A DNA stretch of 64,000 nt from Aquimarina sp. U1-2 (GTDB lineage: Bacteria; Bacteroidota; Bacteroidia; Flavobacteriales; Flavobacteriaceae), in contig NZ_JAGKIK010000009.1 of the NCBI RefSeq assembly GCF_017897595.1, forward strand, positions 1 through 64,000. The letters run 5' to 3'. The translations under genes and the position numbers were made by a program. Below are positions 62,708-64,000 of the stretch, piece after piece (the stretch's first letter is position 1; each line of letters starts with the position of its first letter). Below the pieces are notes generated by a model. That model was not told the origin of the DNA, searched no databases, and saw nothing but the letters and a program-made list of their open reading frames with translations.

Positions 62708-63754
62708 CTATAAAGGAATTTTTAAAGTAATCGTATAATCAGTTTCGTTTTCATCTATATGAAGATCATAATTCGATTCGTACAATAGTTTCAATCTGCG
62801 GGTTGTATTCTTTAAACCGATACCTTTTTTCTTGCAATCTTCAGTTTCGATACGTTTTTTATTATGGGTTGTAAAAATAAGCCAATCTCCTTTCACTTCA
62901 AGATTTAGATATAGCTTTACTTTACCCAATTCATAACTTGTACCATGTTTAAAAGAATTTTCTACAAACTGCAATAGTAATAAAGGTGGTATTTTAAAAC
63001 CTTCGATCCTACCCGAAATAGAAAACTTAACCTCTACACGATCTCCAAATCGTAAACGCTCTAAGTCAATATAATTTTGAATGTACTTAACTTCATCTAG
63101 TAAAGAGACTCTTTTTTTATTTCCTTGGTAAATTATATAACTCATAAATTCTGAAAGTTTTACGACAGTTTCAGGGGCTTGATCAGATTTTTCTAGAGTT
63201 AGAGAATATACATTGTTTAAGGTATTAAAAAAGAAATGAGGCTGAAGTTGTGTTTTAAGAAGAGAAAGTTCGGTTTTTAAACTTTGTTTTTCTAATTCTT
63301 TGGTTTTTCGCAAGTTTTTCGCATAATCAATAGTAATCTTTATAGCTGTCGTAAAACCAATAACATAAATTTCACCAATAAATGCAGCAGTGATATAATT
63401 AATGTCAAAAATTGAATTTTTAGACCTTTCTGACTCAGGAAAAACATCTGTAGTTACGTATTCGTACGTAAACATAATGCGAGCTAGGGTCATTGTTAAA
63501 ATAGAAACGAGAAGAATAAAGATATATTCTAAATATTTATTAGGGATCAATCGAGGTAATAAAAAATATAAATTGAAGTATACTAATAGTATATGAACAA
63601 AAAACTCTACAAGATTAGATTGAAAAGAATAAGAATAATCTTCAAAATAACTACCCCAACGCAAAGTATTAAGAGTAAAATAAATTAGCCAGAACAGACC
63701 GTGCTGCAATATGTCTTTACTAAGTTTGATTGAGTTGTGTGTTTTATATAACAA
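62708..63754 (-). CDS. LytS-type sensor histidine kinase (second copy)
   Basis: A 348-residue paralogue of the kinase at 41329. Shared blocks include RWGSYFEDYSYSFQSNLVEF at the N-terminus, QPHFFFNTLNNVYSLTLEKS at the phospho-acceptor His, FVENSFKHG and KKGIGLKNTTRRLKLLYES. Four membrane helices come first and there is no large sensor domain. Its cognate regulator is presumably the LytTR protein at 57314, which is no longer adjacent because the HTCS gene lies between. First gene of a leftward unit. Confidence 0.9.
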   Translation of the reverse strand: MLYKTHNSIKLSKDILQHGLFWLIYFTLNTLRWGSYFEDYSYSFQSNLVEFFVHILLVYFNLYFLLPRLIPNKYLEYIFILLVSILTMTLARIMFTYEYVTTDVFPESERSKNSIFDINYITAAFIGEIYVIGFTTAIKITIDYAKNLRKTKELEKQSLKTELSLLKTQLQPHFFFNTLNNVYSLTLEKSDQAPETVVKLSEFMSYIIYQGNKKRVSLLDEVKYIQNYIDLERLRFGDRVEVKFSISGRIEGFKIPPLLLLQFVENSFKHGTSYELGKVKLYLNLEVKGDWLIFTTHNKKRIETEDCKKKGIGLKNTTRRLKLLYESNYDLHIDENETDYTITLKIPL

Positions 63755-64000
63755 ATATGCAATGAAAATAGCTCTTTTTTGTTAAACCTTTTGTTTTTTT
63801 AGCTAAACAACATAGTTTCTTGCATTAAATACAATAAAATGTCAAACATCTCTTTGTTGGTATTTGTAACCTAAACAGCTACATTTTTGAGTCATTCAGC
63901 TAATTAGTTTTTTGGGGTTAACACTTCTTTATAATTTTCATGTGCAAAGAAAAGATGCCAGAAAGTCTTTTCTACAAACACAAATAAATCTTTTTAAACT
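63755..64000. other. Upstream region of the second LytS kinase
   Basis: AT-rich, no ORF seen; should contain the promoter for the leftward kinase-HTCS unit. Confidence 0.4.

Noticed and set aside
1..64000. tRNA, rRNA and complete insertion sequences
   Set aside because: None could be recognised by eye in the window; a short or diverged tRNA could be missed without a covariance search.

Overview
This 64 kb window comes from a low-GC member of the phylum Bacteroidota, almost certainly a marine or particle-associated Flavobacteriaceae; an Aquimarina-like genus is a guess. The evidence is a SusC/SusD pair, a type IX secretion (T9SS) C-terminal sorting domain, hybrid two-component sensors with Reg_prop propellers and a C-terminal AraC domain, LytS/LytTR pairs, the two-domain NagB fused to a PIG-L deacetylase, and the general absence of Shine-Dalgarno sequences. 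I saw no rRNA, tRNA, CRISPR array or complete insertion sequence.

Layout. 1-750: possible 3' remnant of an IS3-like transposase, a 30-bp perfect palindrome and a 21-bp tandem repeat tract. 751-10204 (+): tilS-dsbD, then a secreted CocE/NonD hydrolase, a DUF885 lipoprotein and a TPR histidine kinase. 10234-25445: mostly exported proteins (T9SS phosphatase, S9 peptidase, Asp-box/VPS10-like propeller, penicillin-binding-type serine hydrolase), an alpha/beta-hydrolase-OsmC fusion and an overlooked 52-residue double-glycine-leader peptide at 17309. 25988-31621: a VWA/AAA pair convergent with a DUF1853 protein and a hybrid kinase carrying a solute-binding domain. 32394-36838: PepSY-like and DUF2490 proteins, a GAF-PAS protein that stops before any kinase ATPase domain, and a macro-like/TIR fusion that may be a defence protein. 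37014-63754: a chitin/N-acetylglucosamine utilisation locus.

Chitin locus. A leftward operon (LytS-type kinase, LytTR regulator, sodium:solute symporter, M1 peptidase) is divergent from susC-susD and a surface GH18 chitinase with two CBM5/12-like modules. An ASPIC/FG-GAP lipoprotein follows on the other strand, then nagB/PIG-L and a GH20 hexosaminidase. A second LytTR regulator, a one-protein hybrid sensor-regulator and a second LytS kinase close the locus. The inferred flow is: chitinase cuts chitin at the surface, SusCD imports oligomers, GH20 releases GlcNAc, NagB/PIG-L feeds fructose-6-phosphate, and two paralogous LytS/LytTR sets plus the hybrid sensor control expression.

The most unusual signal is a repeated regulatory cassette. 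Four unrelated genes (starts at 15108, 19557, 25445 and 42779) are each preceded by a tiny ORF coding for a peptide like MKRxLxNFKNFFTKGN, then a 27-nt hairpin and a T-run. The distance from leader start to gene start is exactly 140 nt in three of the four. The hairpin is kept by compensatory and wobble changes. A decayed fifth copy lies in tandem upstream of the second. The copy before susC has a 1-nt deletion that frameshifts the leader and a 21-nt insertion that adds a second terminator-like hairpin. Several families of short foldback (MITE-like) repeats are scattered between genes.
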